This document shows positions 46,977 to 58,192 of a DNA stretch of 64,000 bases, piece after piece. The notes beneath the pieces were generated by a model. That model searched no databases, was not told the origin of the DNA, and saw only the letters and a list, made by a program, of their open reading frames with translations. How positions within the stretch are numbered: the first letter of the stretch is position 1; the number at the start of each line of letters is the position of its first letter. Source of the stretch: an uncultured SAR86 cluster bacterium (GTDB taxonomy: Bacteria > Pseudomonadota > Gammaproteobacteria > Magnimaribacterales > D2472); contig CACKEY010000004.1 in the NCBI GenBank assembly GCA_902599315.1, forward strand, positions 62,001 through 126,000, written 5' to 3'. Position numbers and translations under genes: made by a program.

Positions 46977-47351
46977 CTATACCCTGCGTTTTTTTGAAGG
47001 ACGACAGCCATTATGCGGCAATGGTGTAACATCCGTGATACTTTTAATTTTTAAGCCACATGAATTTAAAGATCTAATTGCAGATTCTCTGCCGCCTCCT
47101 GGCCCCCTGACTTTTACATCTAAATTGATCATGCCAAATTCTTTAGCAGTATTTCCAGCTTTTTCTGCAGCAATTTGAGCAGCAAAAGGAGTGCTTTTTC
47201 TAGACCCTCGAAAGCCTGATCCACCTGATGTGGCCCAGCAAACTGTATTACCCTGTTTGTCAGTAATAGTGATAATAGTATTGTTAAAGGATGCGTGAAT
47301 ATGAGCTATACCATCAGAGATAACCTTTTTAACTTTTTTTCCACCTGCCAT
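46977..47351 (-). CDS. rpsK: 30S ribosomal protein S11
   Basis: A 124-residue platform protein. Conserved stretches are [38 protein letters not shown] and the C-terminal [20 protein letters not shown]. Three bases separate it from rpsM. Confidence 0.99.
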   Translation of the reverse strand: MAGGKKVKKVISDGIAHIHASFNNTIITITDKQGNTVCWATSGGSGFRGSRKSTPFAAQIAAEKAGNTAKEFGMINLDVKVRGPGGGRESAIRSLNSCGLKIKSITDVTPLPHNGCRPSKKRRV

Positions 47352-47354
47352 TGA

Positions 47355-47711
47355 TTATGCCCTCATTGGTTTTTTTGGTCCCTTACGAGTCCTTGCGTTA
47401 GTTTTGGTTCTTTGACCATGAACGGGAAGTTTTCTTCTATGCCTAATTCCTCTATAGCATCCCAGATCCATTAGTCTTTTAATATTTGTACTAACGGAAC
47501 GACGAAGATCGCCCTCAACTGTATAGTCGGCAACAGCTGTTCTGATGGTTTCAATCTGTTCCTCAGAAAGATCAGAAACTTTTTGGGAGCAATCTAATTT
47601 TACGCTTAAACATATATCTTGAGCAGTTTTTTTGCCTATCCCATATATATGAGTTAAAGCAATCTCTAGATGTTTATTTTCTGGTACGTTTACGCCTGCA
47701 ATTCTAGCCAT
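47355..47711 (-). CDS. rpsM: 30S ribosomal protein S13
   Basis: A 118-residue head protein that contacts the 50S subunit and P-site tRNA. It starts [20 protein letters not shown] and has [20 protein letters not shown] followed by ARTRKGPKK. First large gene of the alpha cluster, six bases after rpmJ. Confidence 0.99.
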   Translation of the reverse strand: MARIAGVNVPENKHLEIALTHIYGIGKKTAQDICLSVKLDCSQKVSDLSEEQIETIRTAVADYTVEGDLRRSVSTNIKRLMDLGCYRGIRHRRKLPVHGQRTKTNARTRKGPKKPMRA

Positions 47712-47717
47712 ATTCTT

Positions 47718-47834
47718 TTATCCTTGCTTTTGTTTATGTTTAGGGTCTGTTTTACAAATCACAAACAAGACTCCCTTTCGTCTAACTAATTTACAATCTC
47801 TGCAGATCTTTTTAACTGATGCTCTAACTTTCAT
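47718..47834 (-). CDS. rpmJ: 50S ribosomal protein L36 (zinc-ribbon type)
   Basis: Missing from the ORF track because of its size; translated by hand. It encodes 38 residues: [20 protein letters not shown], then [18 protein letters not shown]. Zinc ligands C11, C14, C27 and H33 are all present, so it is the zinc-containing form. It lies two bases after secY and six before rpsM, the standard position. Confidence 0.97.
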   Translation of the reverse strand: MKVRASVKKICRDCKLVRRKGVLFVICKTDPKHKQKQG

Positions 47835-47836
47835 AT

Positions 47837-49132
47837 TTATCTACTATAATTTTTTAAATTTGCTTTCTTTAACAATGATGAATATTGACTAGACATCATG
47901 TGAGACTGAACCTGAGACATAAAATCCATCAGAACAACAACTATGATTAGTACAGATGTTCCACCAAGATAGAAAGATACTCCTGCAAAGTTAATTAACG
48001 CGAGCGGCAGCAAACATATTAAAGTTAAATAAATGCTGCCAAAAACTGTAAGCCTTGCTAACACACTGTCAACATATGCAGCGGTTTGTTCTCCGGGTCT
48101 AATCCCTGGAACAAATGCACCTGATTTTTTAAGATTATCTGTTACTTCTTTGGTATCAAAGGTCAAAGCAAGCCAGATAAAGCAAAATGAAATGATGAGT
48201 GCAGAAAATGTAAGTATGTATAAGGGTTGCCCAGGATTTAGTGCAAGTGAAATAGTTTGTAAAAAACCAAATGATTCAGCCTGTCCAAACCATGTAGAAA
48301 GTGAGGCTGGGAATAACAAGAATGTACTTGCAAAAATTGCTGGGATAACTCCTGCCATATTTACTTTAAATGGCAAATGACTTGCCTGAGCTTGCATTAA
48401 TTTTCTTCCTTGTTGTCTTTGCGCATAGTTGACAGTAATTCTTCTTTGACCTCTTTCAATGAACACAACAATTGCTATTACTAGCATAGCTAGGACACCT
48501 ATGCCTAAGAGTAACAAAATATTTAAATCTCCTTGACGCGCTTGCTCTAAGGCCTGACCAATAGCTCCAGGAATACCAGTTAAAATACTTGTAGCGATAA
48601 TGATTGAGATACCGTTCCCAATACCACGCTCTGAAATTTGCTCACCAAGCCACATTAAAAAAATTGTTCCAGCTACAACACTAAAAACTGCTGAGATAAA
48701 AAATGAAGTTCCTGGTTCATATGCAAGGCCGCTAGCTCCGAGCGTTACTGCAAGAGCTGAGGCTTGGACAAAAGCAAGAAGAACAGTTCCATATCTTGTG
48801 AATTGAGTAATTTGATTTCGTCCAGCCTGACCATCTTTTTTTAACTCTTGCAAATATGGAATTGAATTAGAAAATAACTGCATAATAATCGCAGATGAAA
48901 TATAAGGAACTACATTTAGAGCAAAGATGCTCATCCTCTCAAGAGCTCCTCCTGAAAATAGATTAAACATCTCAAGAATAGTTCCTTGATTTTGATCAAA
49001 CAAAGCAGCAAGTCTTGCCGGATCTATCCCAGGAATTGGAATATGAGTTCCAAGGCGATAGATAACAATAGCCATGAAAACAAATCTTAGCCTCCTCCAA
49101 AGATCACTCATTCCTTTATTTTGTTCAGCCAT
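47837..49132 (-). CDS. secY: Protein translocase subunit SecY
   Basis: A 431-residue channel protein with ten membrane helices. It opens with [20 protein letters not shown] followed by IPIPGID, the plug region follows [18 protein letters not shown], and later loops include [20 protein letters not shown] and [19 protein letters not shown]. Encoded between rplO and rpmJ as is usual for the spc operon. Confidence 0.99.
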   Translation of the reverse strand: MAEQNKGMSDLWRRLRFVFMAIVIYRLGTHIPIPGIDPARLAALFDQNQGTILEMFNLFSGGALERMSIFALNVVPYISSAIIMQLFSNSIPYLQELKKDGQAGRNQITQFTRYGTVLLAFVQASALAVTLGASGLAYEPGTSFFISAVFSVVAGTIFLMWLGEQISERGIGNGISIIIATSILTGIPGAIGQALEQARQGDLNILLLLGIGVLAMLVIAIVVFIERGQRRITVNYAQRQQGRKLMQAQASHLPFKVNMAGVIPAIFASTFLLFPASLSTWFGQAESFGFLQTISLALNPGQPLYILTFSALIISFCFIWLALTFDTKEVTDNLKKSGAFVPGIRPGEQTAAYVDSVLARLTVFGSIYLTLICLLPLALINFAGVSFYLGGTSVLIIVVVLMDFMSQVQSHMMSSQYSSLLKKANLKNYSR

Positions 49133-49137
49133 GTAAA

Positions 49138-49680
49138 TTACTCAGCAGATTCCTCGGTTGTTTGAGAATTTGTTTGATTTGTTTTTTTTGTAGTTTTCAA
49201 AAATTTTTCTCTTACTGGTTTGACTTCAACAGCCGCTATTGTTCCGCCGGCTTTTTCTATAGATTTTTTTGCACCTTTAGTTACATTGATTCCAGTTACG
49301 GTCATAGCTTGAGAGATCTCGCAAATACCAAAAATTTTTACTTTTTTAGTTGCTTTTGAAATTATCCTATTAGCTTTTAAGGTATCTAGATTTACTTCTG
49401 TCATGGTAGATATATTTTTAAGATTAATTTCTTTAGATCCTCTATTAACTCTTGATGAAAAGCCAAATTTAGGAATTCTTTGCTGCAGCGGCATTTGTCC
49501 GCCCTCAAAACCTCTTGCAATTGAGCCACCTGATCTAGATTTCTGGCCCTTATGCCCTCTTCCAGCAGTTTTACCAGTTCCAGAACCCATACCTCTTCCA
49601 ACTCGCTTCCTATTTTTAGTAGATCCTGAGCTTGCAAGAGTGTTCAATCGTAAAGAATTATTAGTATCTAAATTTTCCAT
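49138..49680 (-). CDS. rplO: 50S ribosomal protein L15, extended at both ends
   Basis: A 180-residue protein (E. coli 144). The core has [20 protein letters not shown] and [20 protein letters not shown]. About nine extra residues precede the usual RLNTL start. A tail of about 30 residues ([20 protein letters not shown] and ESAE) follows the normal end. It lies two bases after rpmD. Confidence 0.97.
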   Translation of the reverse strand: MENLDTNNSLRLNTLASSGSTKNRKRVGRGMGSGTGKTAGRGHKGQKSRSGGSIARGFEGGQMPLQQRIPKFGFSSRVNRGSKEINLKNISTMTEVNLDTLKANRIISKATKKVKIFGICEISQAMTVTGINVTKGAKKSIEKAGGTIAAVEVKPVREKFLKTTKKTNQTNSQTTEESAE

Positions 49681-49682
49681 TT

Positions 49683-49868
49683 CTAGCTCTCTTTTACTTC
49701 TAACATGTCTCTTATCTTATTAATCATTCCACGATTACTAGGAGTGTCTTCTACAGTTACAGTTTGTTGCAACTTCCTAAAACCAAGCCCTTTAACGCAT
49801 TTCTTATGATTGGGCAGCCTTCCAATACTGCTCTTTATAAGTTTGATATCTATTGTTTTATTACTCAT
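49683..49868 (-). CDS. rpmD: 50S ribosomal protein L30
   Basis: A 61-residue protein with [20 protein letters not shown] and a V-rich strand ([19 protein letters not shown]). Its ATG overlaps the rpsE stop as ATGA. Confidence 0.98.
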   Translation of the reverse strand: MSNKTIDIKLIKSSIGRLPNHKKCVKGLGFRKLQQTVTVEDTPSNRGMINKIRDMLEVKES

Positions 49869-50371
49869 GATATTTCTGCTGTCTTTTTACCTCTTCTTAA
49901 AGCCACTTCTTCTGGAGATTCCATTGAGCTCAATGCATTGATAGTTGCTCTCACAACATTGACTGGATTTGTTGATCCATAACATTTTGCTAAAACATTT
50001 TGAACACCAACGAGCTCTAACACAGCTCTCATTGCACCACCAGCAATAATCCCTGTTCCCTCTGCAGCAGGTTGCATATAAACTTTTGCTGCTCCGTGCT
50101 TTGCCTTCACTGGATACCAAAGAGTTGAAGCATTTAGACTAACGTCAATCATATTTCTTCTTGCATTCTCCATTGCTTTTTGTATTGCAATTGGTACTTC
50201 TTTAGCTTTACCTCTTCCAAAACCTACCTTTCCCTTACCATCGCCTACAACACATAAAGCTGTGAATCCAAATATTCTCCCGCCCTTTACAACTTTGGCA
50301 ACCCTATTGACCTGAACAAGCTTTTCTTCAAGCGCATCTTGTTGCTGTAAGTTATTATTTTGTTGATTCAT
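49865..50371 (-). CDS. rpsE: 30S ribosomal protein S5
   Basis: A 168-residue protein of the decoding region. The double-stranded RNA-binding part includes [20 protein letters not shown] and [20 protein letters not shown]; the C-terminal domain has [20 protein letters not shown] and [20 protein letters not shown]. Five bases separate it from rplR. Confidence 0.99.
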   Translation of the reverse strand: MNQQNNNLQQQDALEEKLVQVNRVAKVVKGGRIFGFTALCVVGDGKGKVGFGRGKAKEVPIAIQKAMENARRNMIDVSLNASTLWYPVKAKHGAAKVYMQPAAEGTGIIAGGAMRAVLELVGVQNVLAKCYGSTNPVNVVRATINALSSMESPEEVALRRGKKTAEIS

Positions 50372-50376
50372 TTTTT

Positions 50377-50724
50377 TTAAAACTCCAATCCAGCTTCACG
50401 AGCTGATTCTGCAATGGCTTTTATGCGGCCATGATATTTATAACCTGATCGATCAAAAACTACTTTTTTAATGCCTGCTTCAATTGCCCTTTCGGCTATT
50501 TTTTGCCCAATAGCCTTAGCAGAACTAAGATTGTTTGATGCCATTTTGTCTTCTTTCTCATTGGTAGAAGCTGAAGCCAATACAGTTGATCCAGTTGAAT
50601 CAAAAATTTGTGCATATAAGTTTTGAGAGGACTTAAAAACTGATAGCCTGGGCTTATCTTGCTGAGATATCCTGATTCTAGTTTTTCCTGCGCGTCTTAT
50701 TCTAGAGTCTGATTTAGAATTCAT
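50377..50724 (-). CDS. rplR: 50S ribosomal protein L18
   Basis: A 115-residue 5S rRNA-binding protein with [20 protein letters not shown] and the C-terminal [20 protein letters not shown] followed by AREAGLEF. Basic N-terminal tail. Two to three bases separate it from rplF. Confidence 0.98.
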   Translation of the reverse strand: MNSKSDSRIRRAGKTRIRISQQDKPRLSVFKSSQNLYAQIFDSTGSTVLASASTNEKEDKMASNNLSSAKAIGQKIAERAIEAGIKKVVFDRSGYKYHGRIKAIAESAREAGLEF

Positions 50725-50727
50725 TTA

Positions 50728-51270
50728 TTATGCTCCCGCTGCTTTTTTAGCTTCTTTTCTTCTGATGTTTTCATCTGAATATTTAACACCCTTACCTTTA
50801 TAAGGCTCTGGTGGTCTAAATGCTCTTATTTCTGCAGCAACTTGACCCAAAACTTGCTTGTCATGACTTTTGAGAACAACTTCTGTTTGTGATGGTGTTT
50901 CTACCTCAACTTGCTCAGGAAGGTCATAATGGACAGGATGCGAAAAACCTAATGTAAGTTCTAATTTCTTTCCACTTGCTTTAGCTCTGTATCCAACTCC
51001 CACAAGTATTAGTGTTTTCTGAAAGCCCTCAGAAACTCCAATTACCATGTTATTTATTAAAGAGCGAGCTGTCCCAGCAAGTGCTGTTGATTCTGATGAA
51101 GATTCGTCATACGAAATTGTAATCACACCATCCGCATGAGATGCAGATACTGATTCTGGTAGTGTAAAGTCAGACTTACCCTTAGACCCTGAAACTGAAA
51201 TCATTTTATCTTCGAGTTTAATTTCTACACCTGATGGAATTGAGACTGGATTTTTAGCAACTCTAGACAT
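50728..51270 (-). CDS. rplF: 50S ribosomal protein L6
   Basis: A 180-residue protein beginning MSRVAKNPVSIPSGVEIKLE; the C-terminal domain carries RAFRPPEPYKGKGVKYSDEN followed by IRRKEAKKA, the helicase-like sarcin-ricin-loop contact region. Length is about the family norm. Confidence 0.99.
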   Translation of the reverse strand: MSRVAKNPVSIPSGVEIKLEDKMISVSGSKGKSDFTLPESVSASHADGVITISYDESSSESTALAGTARSLINNMVIGVSEGFQKTLILVGVGYRAKASGKKLELTLGFSHPVHYDLPEQVEVETPSQTEVVLKSHDKQVLGQVAAEIRAFRPPEPYKGKGVKYSDENIRRKEAKKAAGA

Positions 51271-51272
51271 GA

Positions 51273-51668
51273 TTAAAAAACCTCACAAATGACTTCGCCG
51301 CCAATATTTTGTGACCTTGCATCTTTGTCGCTCATTAACCCTTTGTTAGTCGAGAGAATATACATGCCTAATCCATTTTTTACTTCTGGAAGATTTGAAG
51401 ATGAAGAGTATCTTCTTAAGCTAGGCTTTGAGATTCTTTTAATTTCTCTAATTGCAGGAGCCTCATTAATATATTTAAGAGAAATACTTAATGAATCTTT
51501 GCCATCTAATGAAATTTTTTCACAAGCAGTTAAATAGCCTTCTTTCACAAGCAAAGATACTAGCTCATGCTTGAATTTAGAAAAAGGTGCGTCTACGACC
51601 TTTTTACCACGCATGAGGCCATTTCTAATTCTTGTTAAACAATCTGATGTAGGATCTTGAAAACTCAT
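51273..51668 (-). CDS. rpsH: 30S ribosomal protein S8
   Basis: A 131-residue protein. The track start (51767) lies inside rpsN; ATG 51668 gives MSFQDPTSDCLTRIRNGLMR, matching the family, and leaves a four-base gap to rpsN. The end GLMSDKDARSQNIGGEVICE is conserved. In E. coli S8 represses the spc operon at rplE; a matching site was not recognised here. Confidence 0.97.
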   Translation of the reverse strand: MSFQDPTSDCLTRIRNGLMRGKKVVDAPFSKFKHELVSLLVKEGYLTACEKISLDGKDSLSISLKYINEAPAIREIKRISKPSLRRYSSSSNLPEVKNGLGMYILSTNKGLMSDKDARSQNIGGEVICEVF

Positions 51669-51672
51669 AATA

Positions 51673-51978
51673 TTACCAACTTGATTTAACCAATCCAGGA
51701 ATGTCGCCGCGCATTGCAGCTTCACGTAATTTAATTCTGCTAAGTCCAAATTTTCTATAGACAGCATGCGGCCTGCCAGTCAAAGAGCATCTTCTGGTAA
51801 CTCTTGAGGGACTTGCATTCCTAGGAAGCTTTTGTAATTTTTCAAAAGCTGCCATCTTTTCTTCGTAAGAATTTTCAGGATTTAGGAATGCCTCTTTCAA
51901 TGCAGCTCTTTTTACTGCATAACGTTCTACCGTTTTTTGTCTTTTGACATCTCGAGCTATTACTGATTTTCTTGTCAT
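51673..51978 (-). CDS. rpsN: 30S ribosomal protein S14 (zinc-free type)
   Basis: A 101-residue long-form S14 with [20 protein letters not shown] followed by [20 protein letters not shown]. It lacks the CxxC pairs of the short zinc form. An 11-base gap follows rplE. Confidence 0.98.
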   Translation of the reverse strand: MTRKSVIARDVKRQKTVERYAVKRAALKEAFLNPENSYEEKMAAFEKLQKLPRNASPSRVTRRCSLTGRPHAVYRKFGLSRIKLREAAMRGDIPGLVKSSW

Positions 51979-51989
51979 TTATTTTTACC

Positions 51990-52526
51990 TTATTTTTTAA
52001 ATGGGAAATTTAATACTTCTAGCAACGCTTTTGCATCTTCCATATTCGAAGCTGATGTATTGATGCATATATCCATTCCTCGGATCTTGTCTATGTTGTC
52101 ATAGTTAATCTCAGGAAAGATAATTTGCTCCTTTATGCCCATACTGTAGTTACCTTGACCATCAAAAGATTTGGGATTTAGACCTCTAAAATCTCTTTCC
52201 CTGGGAATTGCTATATTCACTAAGCGCTCTATGAAATCATACATTCTGTCGCCTCTTAATGTGACTTTGCATCCAACTGGCCATCCCTCTCGCAATTTAA
52301 AGCTTGCAACTGATTTTTTTGCTTTTGTTATTACAGCTTTCTGACCCGCAATTAATTCTAGGTCGTTAACTGCAGACTCTAGATGCTTTTTATCAGTCAA
52401 TGCTTCCCCAACACCCATGTTGATAACTACTTTAGTAAGTTTTGGCACAGCCATAACATTATCAATTCCCAATTTCTCTTTTAATTGAGGGAGCAATTCT
52501 TTATTAAAGGTTTCTTTTAAATTCAT
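51990..52526 (-). CDS. rplE: 50S ribosomal protein L5
   Basis: A 178-residue protein of the central protuberance that binds 5S rRNA and P-site tRNA. Motifs are [40 protein letters not shown] and [20 protein letters not shown]. It overlaps rplX by four bases. Confidence 0.99.
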   Translation of the reverse strand: MNLKETFNKELLPQLKEKLGIDNVMAVPKLTKVVINMGVGEALTDKKHLESAVNDLELIAGQKAVITKAKKSVASFKLREGWPVGCKVTLRGDRMYDFIERLVNIAIPRERDFRGLNPKSFDGQGNYSMGIKEQIIFPEINYDNIDKIRGMDICINTSASNMEDAKALLEVLNFPFKK

Positions 52527-52861
52527 GATTTAATTTCTTTTTTGTCTGATGAATAAACTCTTAATTTCTTATCTCCATCTATCTGAAATGAGATTCTGTC
52601 AGCTTTCTTTTGTTTTGGATTCCAAATTGCAACATTGGATAGATTGATTGCAGCCTCTTTCTCGACTATGCCACCTGTTTCTCCAAGTTGTGGATTAGGT
52701 TTAGTATGTTTTTTCATCATATTAATGCCTGTAATTACTGCTTTATTATTAAATTTAGAAATTTTTTGGACAGTTCCTTTTTTTCCAATATCCTTTCCAG
52801 CAATAACAATAACCTCATCACCGGTTCTCAATTTCGTTACTGTTTCATTATTTTTTTTCAT
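52523..52861 (-). CDS. rplX: 50S ribosomal protein L24
   Basis: A 112-residue assembly-initiating protein with the KOW motif [20 protein letters not shown] and the conserved [20 protein letters not shown]. Its ATG shares one base with the rplN stop (TAATG). Confidence 0.98.
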   Translation of the reverse strand: MKKNNETVTKLRTGDEVIVIAGKDIGKKGTVQKISKFNNKAVITGINMMKKHTKPNPQLGETGGIVEKEAAINLSNVAIWNPKQKKADRISFQIDGDKKLRVYSSDKKEIKS

Positions 52862-53229
52862 TACAAAACTTCCGGCGCTAGTGATAAAATTTTCATGTGC
52901 TTGCCATCTCTAAGCTCTCTAGTGACTGGCCCAAAAACCCTTGTACCAATTGGGGCTTTGTTACCACCTATTAAAACGGCTGCATTTTCATCAAATTTAA
53001 TTAATGACCCATCTCTTCTTCGAACGCCCTTTTTGGTTCTAACCACCAAAGCATCAACAACCTGACCTTTTTTTACCTTACCAGTTGGAATAGCTTCTCT
53101 TATTGCTACCTTAATAACATCACCAATATTGGCATATCGTCTCTTTGAACCACCAAGGACTTTGATGCACATTACACTTCTAGCTCCACTGTTGTCAGCT
53201 ATAGTTAATATAGATTGCATTTGAATCAT
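52861..53229 (-). CDS. rplN: 50S ribosomal protein L14
   Basis: A 122-residue protein starting [20 protein letters not shown] followed by [13 protein letters not shown]; later [20 protein letters not shown] and the end [11 protein letters not shown] are conserved. It overlaps rpsQ by four bases. Confidence 0.99.
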   Translation of the reverse strand: MIQMQSILTIADNSGARSVMCIKVLGGSKRRYANIGDVIKVAIREAIPTGKVKKGQVVDALVVRTKKGVRRRDGSLIKFDENAAVLIGGNKAPIGTRVFGPVTRELRDGKHMKILSLAPEVL

Positions 53230-53507
53230 GATTGACTCTCCTGAATCTCAACTTCAGATGTAACAGAGTCATTTGCAGAAAGCAGTTTCCAAGTTTTAGA
53301 CTTAGAATACGGTTTGCACTCTTGCACTGTGACCACGTCACCAATCTTAGCCATATTTTCTTCATCATGAGCATGCACTTTTGTAGAACGCTTCATAATT
53401 TTACTGTATGTAGGATGCTTGACTTTGCGCTCAACTTTTACAGTTATCGTTTTATCAGCTTTATCGCTAATAACTACACCAGTCAGCTGCCTTGGATTAG
53501 TACTCAT
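53226..53507 (-). CDS. rpsQ: 30S ribosomal protein S17
   Basis: A 93-residue OB-fold protein with [20 protein letters not shown] and [21 protein letters not shown] short acidic tail ([13 protein letters not shown]) extends the usual end. It overlaps rpmC by four bases. Confidence 0.98.
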   Translation of the reverse strand: MSTNPRQLTGVVISDKADKTITVKVERKVKHPTYSKIMKRSTKVHAHDEENMAKIGDVVTVQECKPYSKSKTWKLLSANDSVTSEVEIQESQS

Positions 53508-53722
53508 GCGGATGCTTCCTCAGATTTTTTTTCATTAATAATAGTTTTTATTTGAGCAATCTTTTTTCTATCAACAGTCAATAAATGGGATTCAGTAAGC
53601 TGGCCAGTTTTATGCTTCATCCTATTTTTAAATTGATTTTCTCTAATTTCTAAAACTAAACTTTCTAAAGCTTTAACGTCTTTCTTACGAAGGTCTTGAA
53701 GATCACTTGTTAACTTTGCCAT
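53504..53722 (-). CDS. rpmC: 50S ribosomal protein L29
   Basis: A 72-residue two-helix protein at the exit tunnel, with [20 protein letters not shown] and [16 protein letters not shown]. Two bases separate it from rplP. Confidence 0.97.
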   Translation of the reverse strand: MAKLTSDLQDLRKKDVKALESLVLEIRENQFKNRMKHKTGQLTESHLLTVDRKKIAQIKTIINEKKSEEASA

Positions 53723-53724
53723 TT

Positions 53725-54135
53725 TTATAATGCCTTTTTGATAAATGTGGTTCTGACTGGTAGCTTGGCTGCTGCTAATTTGAAAGCTTCTCTAGCAACT
53801 TCTTCTGATACTCCGGCCATTTCATATAAAACTGTTCCTGGCTGAACAAGGCTTACCCAATATTCAACATTACCTTTTCCTTTACCCATTCTTACTTCTA
53901 ATGGCTTTTTGGTGATGGGTTTGTCAGGAAATATACGAATCCAAATGTTACCACCACGTTTAATAGATCTTGTCATCGCTCTTCTAGCAGATTCAATCTG
54001 GCGAGCTGTAATCCTGCCTCTGGTTGTTGCCTTTAAAGCGTACTCACCAAATGCAATTGTGTTGCCTGATTGAGCAAGGCCCCGGTTTCGGCCTTTATGC
54101 ATCTTTCTAAATTTTGTTTGTTTTGGCTGTAACAT
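53725..54135 (-). CDS. rplP: 50S ribosomal protein L16
   Basis: A 136-residue protein next to the A site: [60 protein letters not shown]. Family length 136. Two bases separate it from rpsC. Confidence 0.99.
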   Translation of the reverse strand: MLQPKQTKFRKMHKGRNRGLAQSGNTIAFGEYALKATTRGRITARQIESARRAMTRSIKRGGNIWIRIFPDKPITKKPLEVRMGKGKGNVEYWVSLVQPGTVLYEMAGVSEEVAREAFKLAAAKLPVRTTFIKKAL

Positions 54136-54137
54136 TA

Positions 54138-54797
54138 TTAACTTCCTTGATCCTCATCTTTAAAAGGGTCGCCTAATACTTCACCGGTATATACATGGAC
54201 CTTTACGCCAATTAATCCATATGTGGTTGCAGCTTCTGCTACCCCATAGTCTATGTTTGCTCTTAAAGTATGAAGAGGTACTTGGCCTTCTCTGTACCAT
54301 TCAGCCCTTGCAATCTCTGCTCCACCCAATCTGCCAGAAACCTCAGTTCTAATACCTTTAGCGCCTTGTCTCATGGCACTTTGAACAGCTCGCTTCATGG
54401 CCCTTCTAAACTGAACTCTTCGTTCTAACTGTTGGGCAATTCCTTCGGCAAGAATTGTTGCATCAATATCTGGCTTGCGAACTTCTTTAATATTGACTTG
54501 AACTGGCAGAGAAACAATTTTTTGAACTGAGGCTTTCAAGGATTCAATCTCTTCACCCTTTTTTCCAATAATAATGCCAGGTCTAGATGTATGAATATTT
54601 ACAACAAAATTTTGAGCAGATCTTTCTAGCTCCACTTTGCTAATAGAAGAGAATCTCAATCTATCTTTGATATGATTTCGAACTTTAAGATCTTCAATCA
54701 AATTCTCTCTATAAGATTTTCCTTTTGCATACCACAAAGCATTATGCTTCTTGATAACACCAAGTCGAAAGCCTGTTGGATGAACTTTTTGACCCAT
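54138..54797 (-). CDS. rpsC: 30S ribosomal protein S3
   Basis: A 219-residue protein lining the mRNA entry. It begins [20 protein letters not shown]; the KH domain has [20 protein letters not shown]; the C-terminal domain has [20 protein letters not shown]. Its ATG shares one base with the rplV stop. Confidence 0.99.
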   Translation of the reverse strand: MGQKVHPTGFRLGVIKKHNALWYAKGKSYRENLIEDLKVRNHIKDRLRFSSISKVELERSAQNFVVNIHTSRPGIIIGKKGEEIESLKASVQKIVSLPVQVNIKEVRKPDIDATILAEGIAQQLERRVQFRRAMKRAVQSAMRQGAKGIRTEVSGRLGGAEIARAEWYREGQVPLHTLRANIDYGVAEAATTYGLIGVKVHVYTGEVLGDPFKDEDQGS

Positions 54798-55135
54798 TAC
54801 TTCTCCTGATCCGATAATATGATTTCGATATGGCAGGTAGGCTTAATGATCCTGTCAGCCCTGCCTCTCGCACGAGGTTTCATTCTTTTTAATCTCATTC
54901 CTTGGTTTACAATGACTGACTTAACAACTAAAAAATCAATATCTGCCTTGTCATTATTTTCAGCATTTGCAATTGCAGACTCTAAAAGTTTTTTTATTAC
55001 AGCTGATGCTTTTTGCTTATGAAAAGTAAGAAAATCCATTGCGGCATGCACTGATTTACCTCTTACAACGTCAGCAACTAGTCCTGCTTTTTGAGCAGAT
55101 AATCTAGTTCCTTTTAGATAAGCTCTTGTTTCCAT
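54797..55135 (-). CDS. rplV: 50S ribosomal protein L22
   Basis: A 112-residue tunnel protein: [40 protein letters not shown], and the tunnel loop region [16 protein letters not shown]. One-base overlap with rpsS. Confidence 0.98.
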   Translation of the reverse strand: METRAYLKGTRLSAQKAGLVADVVRGKSVHAAMDFLTFHKQKASAVIKKLLESAIANAENNDKADIDFLVVKSVIVNQGMRLKRMKPRARGRADRIIKPTCHIEIILSDQEK

Positions 55136-55407
55136 TATTTCGCCTTCCTATCCCCTGAATGCATTCTGAAAGTCCTTGTGATGGCAAATTCACCCAATTT
55201 ATGTCCAACCATATCTTCGTTAATAAATACAGGAACATGCTGCCTTCCGTTATGCACAGATATAGTTAATCCAACCATAACTGGGCTGATCATAGACCTT
55301 CTAGACCATGTTTTAATAGGTTTTTTGCTGTTTTCACTTATTGCTTTATCAACTGCTTTTTGCAGAGATAAATCAATAAATGGTCCTTTCTTTAATGATC
55401 TTGGCAT
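55135..55407 (-). CDS. rpsS: 30S ribosomal protein S19
   Basis: A 90-residue head protein: [60 protein letters not shown]. Three bases after rplB. Confidence 0.99.
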   Translation of the reverse strand: MPRSLKKGPFIDLSLQKAVDKAISENSKKPIKTWSRRSMISPVMVGLTISVHNGRQHVPVFINEDMVGHKLGEFAITRTFRMHSGDRKAK

Positions 55408-55410
55408 TAT

Positions 55411-56238
55411 TTATTTCCTTTTCGATCTTCTTCTTACAATTAGATCGTCAGTTCGTTGATTTTTCCTAGTTTTATATCCTTTTGTAGGAATACCCCAAGG
55501 AGTTGATGGGTGCCTGCCACCAGAAGTTCTTCCTTCTCCCCCTCCATGTGGATGATCAACTGGGTTCATTGCTACACCCCTTACGGTAGGTCTAACCCCT
55601 CTCCATCTTTTAGCTCCAGCCTTACCCAGCGATCTTAAATTGTTTTCTTGATTCGAAACAGATCCTAAAGTAGCCTTACAAGCTGATAAAATCTTTCTCA
55701 TTTCGCCAGATTGCAATCTTAAAGTTGCATAAATTCCTTCTTTGGCAACTAGTCTTGCAGATGCGCCAGCACTTCTTGCGATCTGAGCTCCCTTTCCAGG
55801 TTTCATTTCAATGCAATGAATTGTTGTTCCTAAAGGAATGTTAACTAATTTCATGCAATTACCTGCTTTCATCTCTGTTTGCTCTGCAGAAAGCACCGGA
55901 TCGCCAACTTTAATTTTATTGGGAGCGATAATATATCTCCTCTCACCGTCAGCATATTTAAGTAAAGCTAGATGAGCAGATCTATTAGGATCATATTCAA
56001 CTCTTTCTACAACAGCCGGTACATCTAATTTATCTCGTTTGAAGTCAATCACTCTGTAGTGTTGCTTGTGGCCCCCGCCTCGATGTCTTACAGTTATTCT
56101 ACCGTTATTATTTCTTCCACCATTTTTTGATTTTTTTTCAAGCAGAGCTTTTTGAGGCCGACCCTTATAAAGATCAGATTTAATCGAGATTACGCCCCTT
56201 CTTCCTGGACTAGTTGGTTTAGCTTTGATTACAGCCAT
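55411..56238 (-). CDS. rplB: 50S ribosomal protein L2
   Basis: A 275-residue protein near the peptidyl transferase centre. [20 protein letters not shown] and the C-terminal [20 protein letters not shown] contain the conserved histidine-rich loop. Two bases after rplW. Confidence 0.99.
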   Translation of the reverse strand: MAVIKAKPTSPGRRGVISIKSDLYKGRPQKALLEKKSKNGGRNNNGRITVRHRGGGHKQHYRVIDFKRDKLDVPAVVERVEYDPNRSAHLALLKYADGERRYIIAPNKIKVGDPVLSAEQTEMKAGNCMKLVNIPLGTTIHCIEMKPGKGAQIARSAGASARLVAKEGIYATLRLQSGEMRKILSACKATLGSVSNQENNLRSLGKAGAKRWRGVRPTVRGVAMNPVDHPHGGGEGRTSGGRHPSTPWGIPTKGYKTRKNQRTDDLIVRRRSKRK

Positions 56239-56240
56239 GA

Positions 56241-56534
56241 TTAACTAATTCCCTCAAATTGGATTTCAGAACCTTCCCTTAGAGCAACATAGGCTTTCTT
56301 GTAATCCGATCTTTTATATATACCGAATCTATTTCTTTTTGTTTTTCCTTTTTGTGTTGAAGTAGTAACGCTATCCACCTTTACATCAAATAAATCTTCA
56401 ACAGCTTTTTTTATTTCTAATTTTGTTGAAGATATGTCTACCTTAAATACAACTTGATTCATGCTTCCAACAGATGTAGCTTTCTCAGTAATATATGGAG
56501 AATGAATTAATGTAAGTAATTTTTCTTTATTCAT
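56241..56534 (-). CDS. rplW: 50S ribosomal protein L23
   Basis: A 97-residue exit-tunnel protein that docks trigger factor and SRP. It begins [23 protein letters not shown] 56534 shares one base with the rplD stop (TAATG) and is preferred to the track start nine bases earlier. Confidence 0.97.
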   Translation of the reverse strand: MNKEKLLTLIHSPYITEKATSVGSMNQVVFKVDISSTKLEIKKAVEDLFDVKVDSVTTSTQKGKTKRNRFGIYKRSDYKKAYVALREGSEIQFEGIS

Positions 56535-57145
56535 TAGACCCAAGCCTCAATTAATTTAAATGCAGCAGGAGTAACTGCAACTTTTTCAGATCTTAACAAA
56601 ATAACAGGATTGATTTCTTTTACTGTAACAATATCTACATGAGGAATATTTCGAGCAGAGAGATATAAATTTGTATCCATTTCGTCAAGAATTATGAGAA
56701 CATTTTTGAGATTAAATTGCTCTAGGAAATTATTCATTTCTTTAGTTTTTGGTGCTTCAAATTTTGGCTGCTCAATAGCTACCAAACGCTCTTGTCTATG
56801 TAATTCAGAAAATATGGAGCTTATTGCCGCCCTATACATTTTCTTATTGATTTTTTTTGAATAGTCTCTTGGTGTAGATGCAAAGGCAACTCCACCTCCC
56901 CTCCATATAGGGCTTCGAATTGTTCCTGCTCTTGCTCGACCTGTGCCTTTTTGACGATATGGTTTTTTACCACCCCCTCTTACTTCTGATCTAGTCTTTT
57001 GTTTATGAGAGCCCTGTCTAGATCCAGCCAAATAAGTTACTACGGCTTGATGAACAAGTGTTTCATTAAAATCTTTACCAAATGTAGTTTCAGAAATCTG
57101 AACGTCAGTTTTTTTATTTTCGATATTTAGTAAATCTAATTTCAT
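56534..57145 (-). CDS. rplD: 50S ribosomal protein L4
   Basis: A 203-residue protein: [40 protein letters not shown] followed by [12 protein letters not shown] (the loop that reaches the exit tunnel). In E. coli L4 represses its own operon through a long S10 leader; such a leader is not present here. Overlaps rplC by four bases. Confidence 0.98.
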   Translation of the reverse strand: MKLDLLNIENKKTDVQISETTFGKDFNETLVHQAVVTYLAGSRQGSHKQKTRSEVRGGGKKPYRQKGTGRARAGTIRSPIWRGGGVAFASTPRDYSKKINKKMYRAAISSIFSELHRQERLVAIEQPKFEAPKTKEMNNFLEQFNLKNVLIILDEMDTNLYLSARNIPHVDIVTVKEINPVILLRSEKVAVTPAAFKLIEAWV

Positions 57146-57768
57146 TTTTGCTTCACAGCATTAGTAATTTTTAGTGTCGAGCCATTAAACCCTGGCACAG
57201 CACCTTTAACATAAAGCAAATTATTTTGAACATCTGCTCCCATTAGTTCCAAGCTTTGTATGGTCTTTTTTTCATGCCCCATATGACCTGACATTTTTTT
57301 TCCTTTCCAAACTCTTCCAGGAGTTTGACATTGTCCAATTGAGCCATGAGCTCTATGTGCAAGAGAATTACCATGTGTTGCATCTTGCATAGCAAAATTG
57401 TGTCTTTTAATAACGCCAGCATATCCCTTGCCTTTAGAAATTCCACTTACATCAACCATTTTTCCAATTTCAAATATATCTGCAGTTAGGTGATGTCCGA
57501 TTTTAAGCTCGCTAGTTTCTTCAGTTCTAAATTCAAATAATTCTCCGTTAGAAAGGTTTTGTTTCTTAAAGAATTCTTTAGATGATTTTGTTAAATTTTT
57601 GGATGAATTCTTTGAAACAACAACGGCACTATATCCATGTTTTTCAGGCGTTTTTATATCAGCAACAAAATTGGCTGCAACTGAAATAACTGTTACTGGA
57701 ACTGAGGTGCCGTCTTCTTGAAAAAGTCTCGACATACCTGATTTTTTTCCAACTAAGCCTATGCTCAA
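57142..57768 (-). CDS. rplC: 50S ribosomal protein L3 (TTG start)
   Basis: A 208-residue assembly-initiating protein beginning (M)[19 protein letters not shown], with [40 protein letters not shown] and HMG. The start codon is TTG, fixed by an AAGGAG site six bases upstream and by the family N-terminus; there is no ATG alternative. A 65-base gap separates it from rpsJ, one of the longest inside the cluster. It holds a GGGTTTAAAGCCC near-palindrome but no clear promoter. Confidence 0.97.
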   Translation of the reverse strand: MSIGLVGKKSGMSRLFQEDGTSVPVTVISVAANFVADIKTPEKHGYSAVVVSKNSSKNLTKSSKEFFKKQNLSNGELFEFRTEETSELKIGHHLTADIFEIGKMVDVSGISKGKGYAGVIKRHNFAMQDATHGNSLAHRAHGSIGQCQTPGRVWKGKKMSGHMGHEKKTIQSLELMGADVQNNLLYVKGAVPGFNGSTLKITNAVKQK

Positions 57769-57833
57769 TTTAATCTCCTTTTATACGGGGCTTTAAACCC
57801 TCTATGGCCGCTAAGCGTTACAAAAGCAACAAA

Positions 57834-58145
57834 TTAGCCTAAACTAATTTGCACATCAACCCCAGAAGAAAGGTCAAGCTTCATTAAAGCGTCAACAGTT
57901 TTATCTGTAGGTTCTACTATATCCATAAGTCTTTTATATGTTCTTATTTCATATTGGTCTCTAGCATCTTTATCTTTATGCGGAGACGTTAAGATTGTTG
58001 TTCTTTCTTTCTTTACTGGCAAAGGAATTGGTCCCTTAACAATCGCACCAGTCTTTTTTGCAGTCTCAACAATTAACTTTGTTGAAGCATCAATTAAACG
58101 GTAGTCGAAAGCTTTTAATCGTATTCTAATTGATTGATTATCCAC
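57834..58145 (-). CDS. rpsJ: 30S ribosomal protein S10 (GTG start)
   Basis: A 103-residue protein, (M)[20 protein letters not shown], with [20 protein letters not shown] and a conserved [11 protein letters not shown] end. The start is GTG, matching the E. coli [14 protein letters not shown] register. S10 is also the NusE transcription factor. First gene of the S10 cluster. Confidence 0.98.
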   Translation of the reverse strand: MDNQSIRIRLKAFDYRLIDASTKLIVETAKKTGAIVKGPIPLPVKKERTTILTSPHKDKDARDQYEIRTYKRLMDIVEPTDKTVDALMKLDLSSGVDVQISLG

Positions 58146-58192
58146 TTTTTAACTAACCCCTTTAAATTTAAGCTTTATGCAAAATGTTGCGT

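Noticed and set aside
51273-51767. Long N-terminal extension of S8 in the ORF track
   Set aside because: The extra 33 residues are an out-of-frame reading of rpsN; the family start is ATG 51668.
57769-57833. Separate promoter or riboregulator between rpsJ and rplC
   Set aside because: The GGGTTTAAAGCCC near-palindrome has too small a stem and no promoter hexamers were found; it may only be a processing or spacing region.
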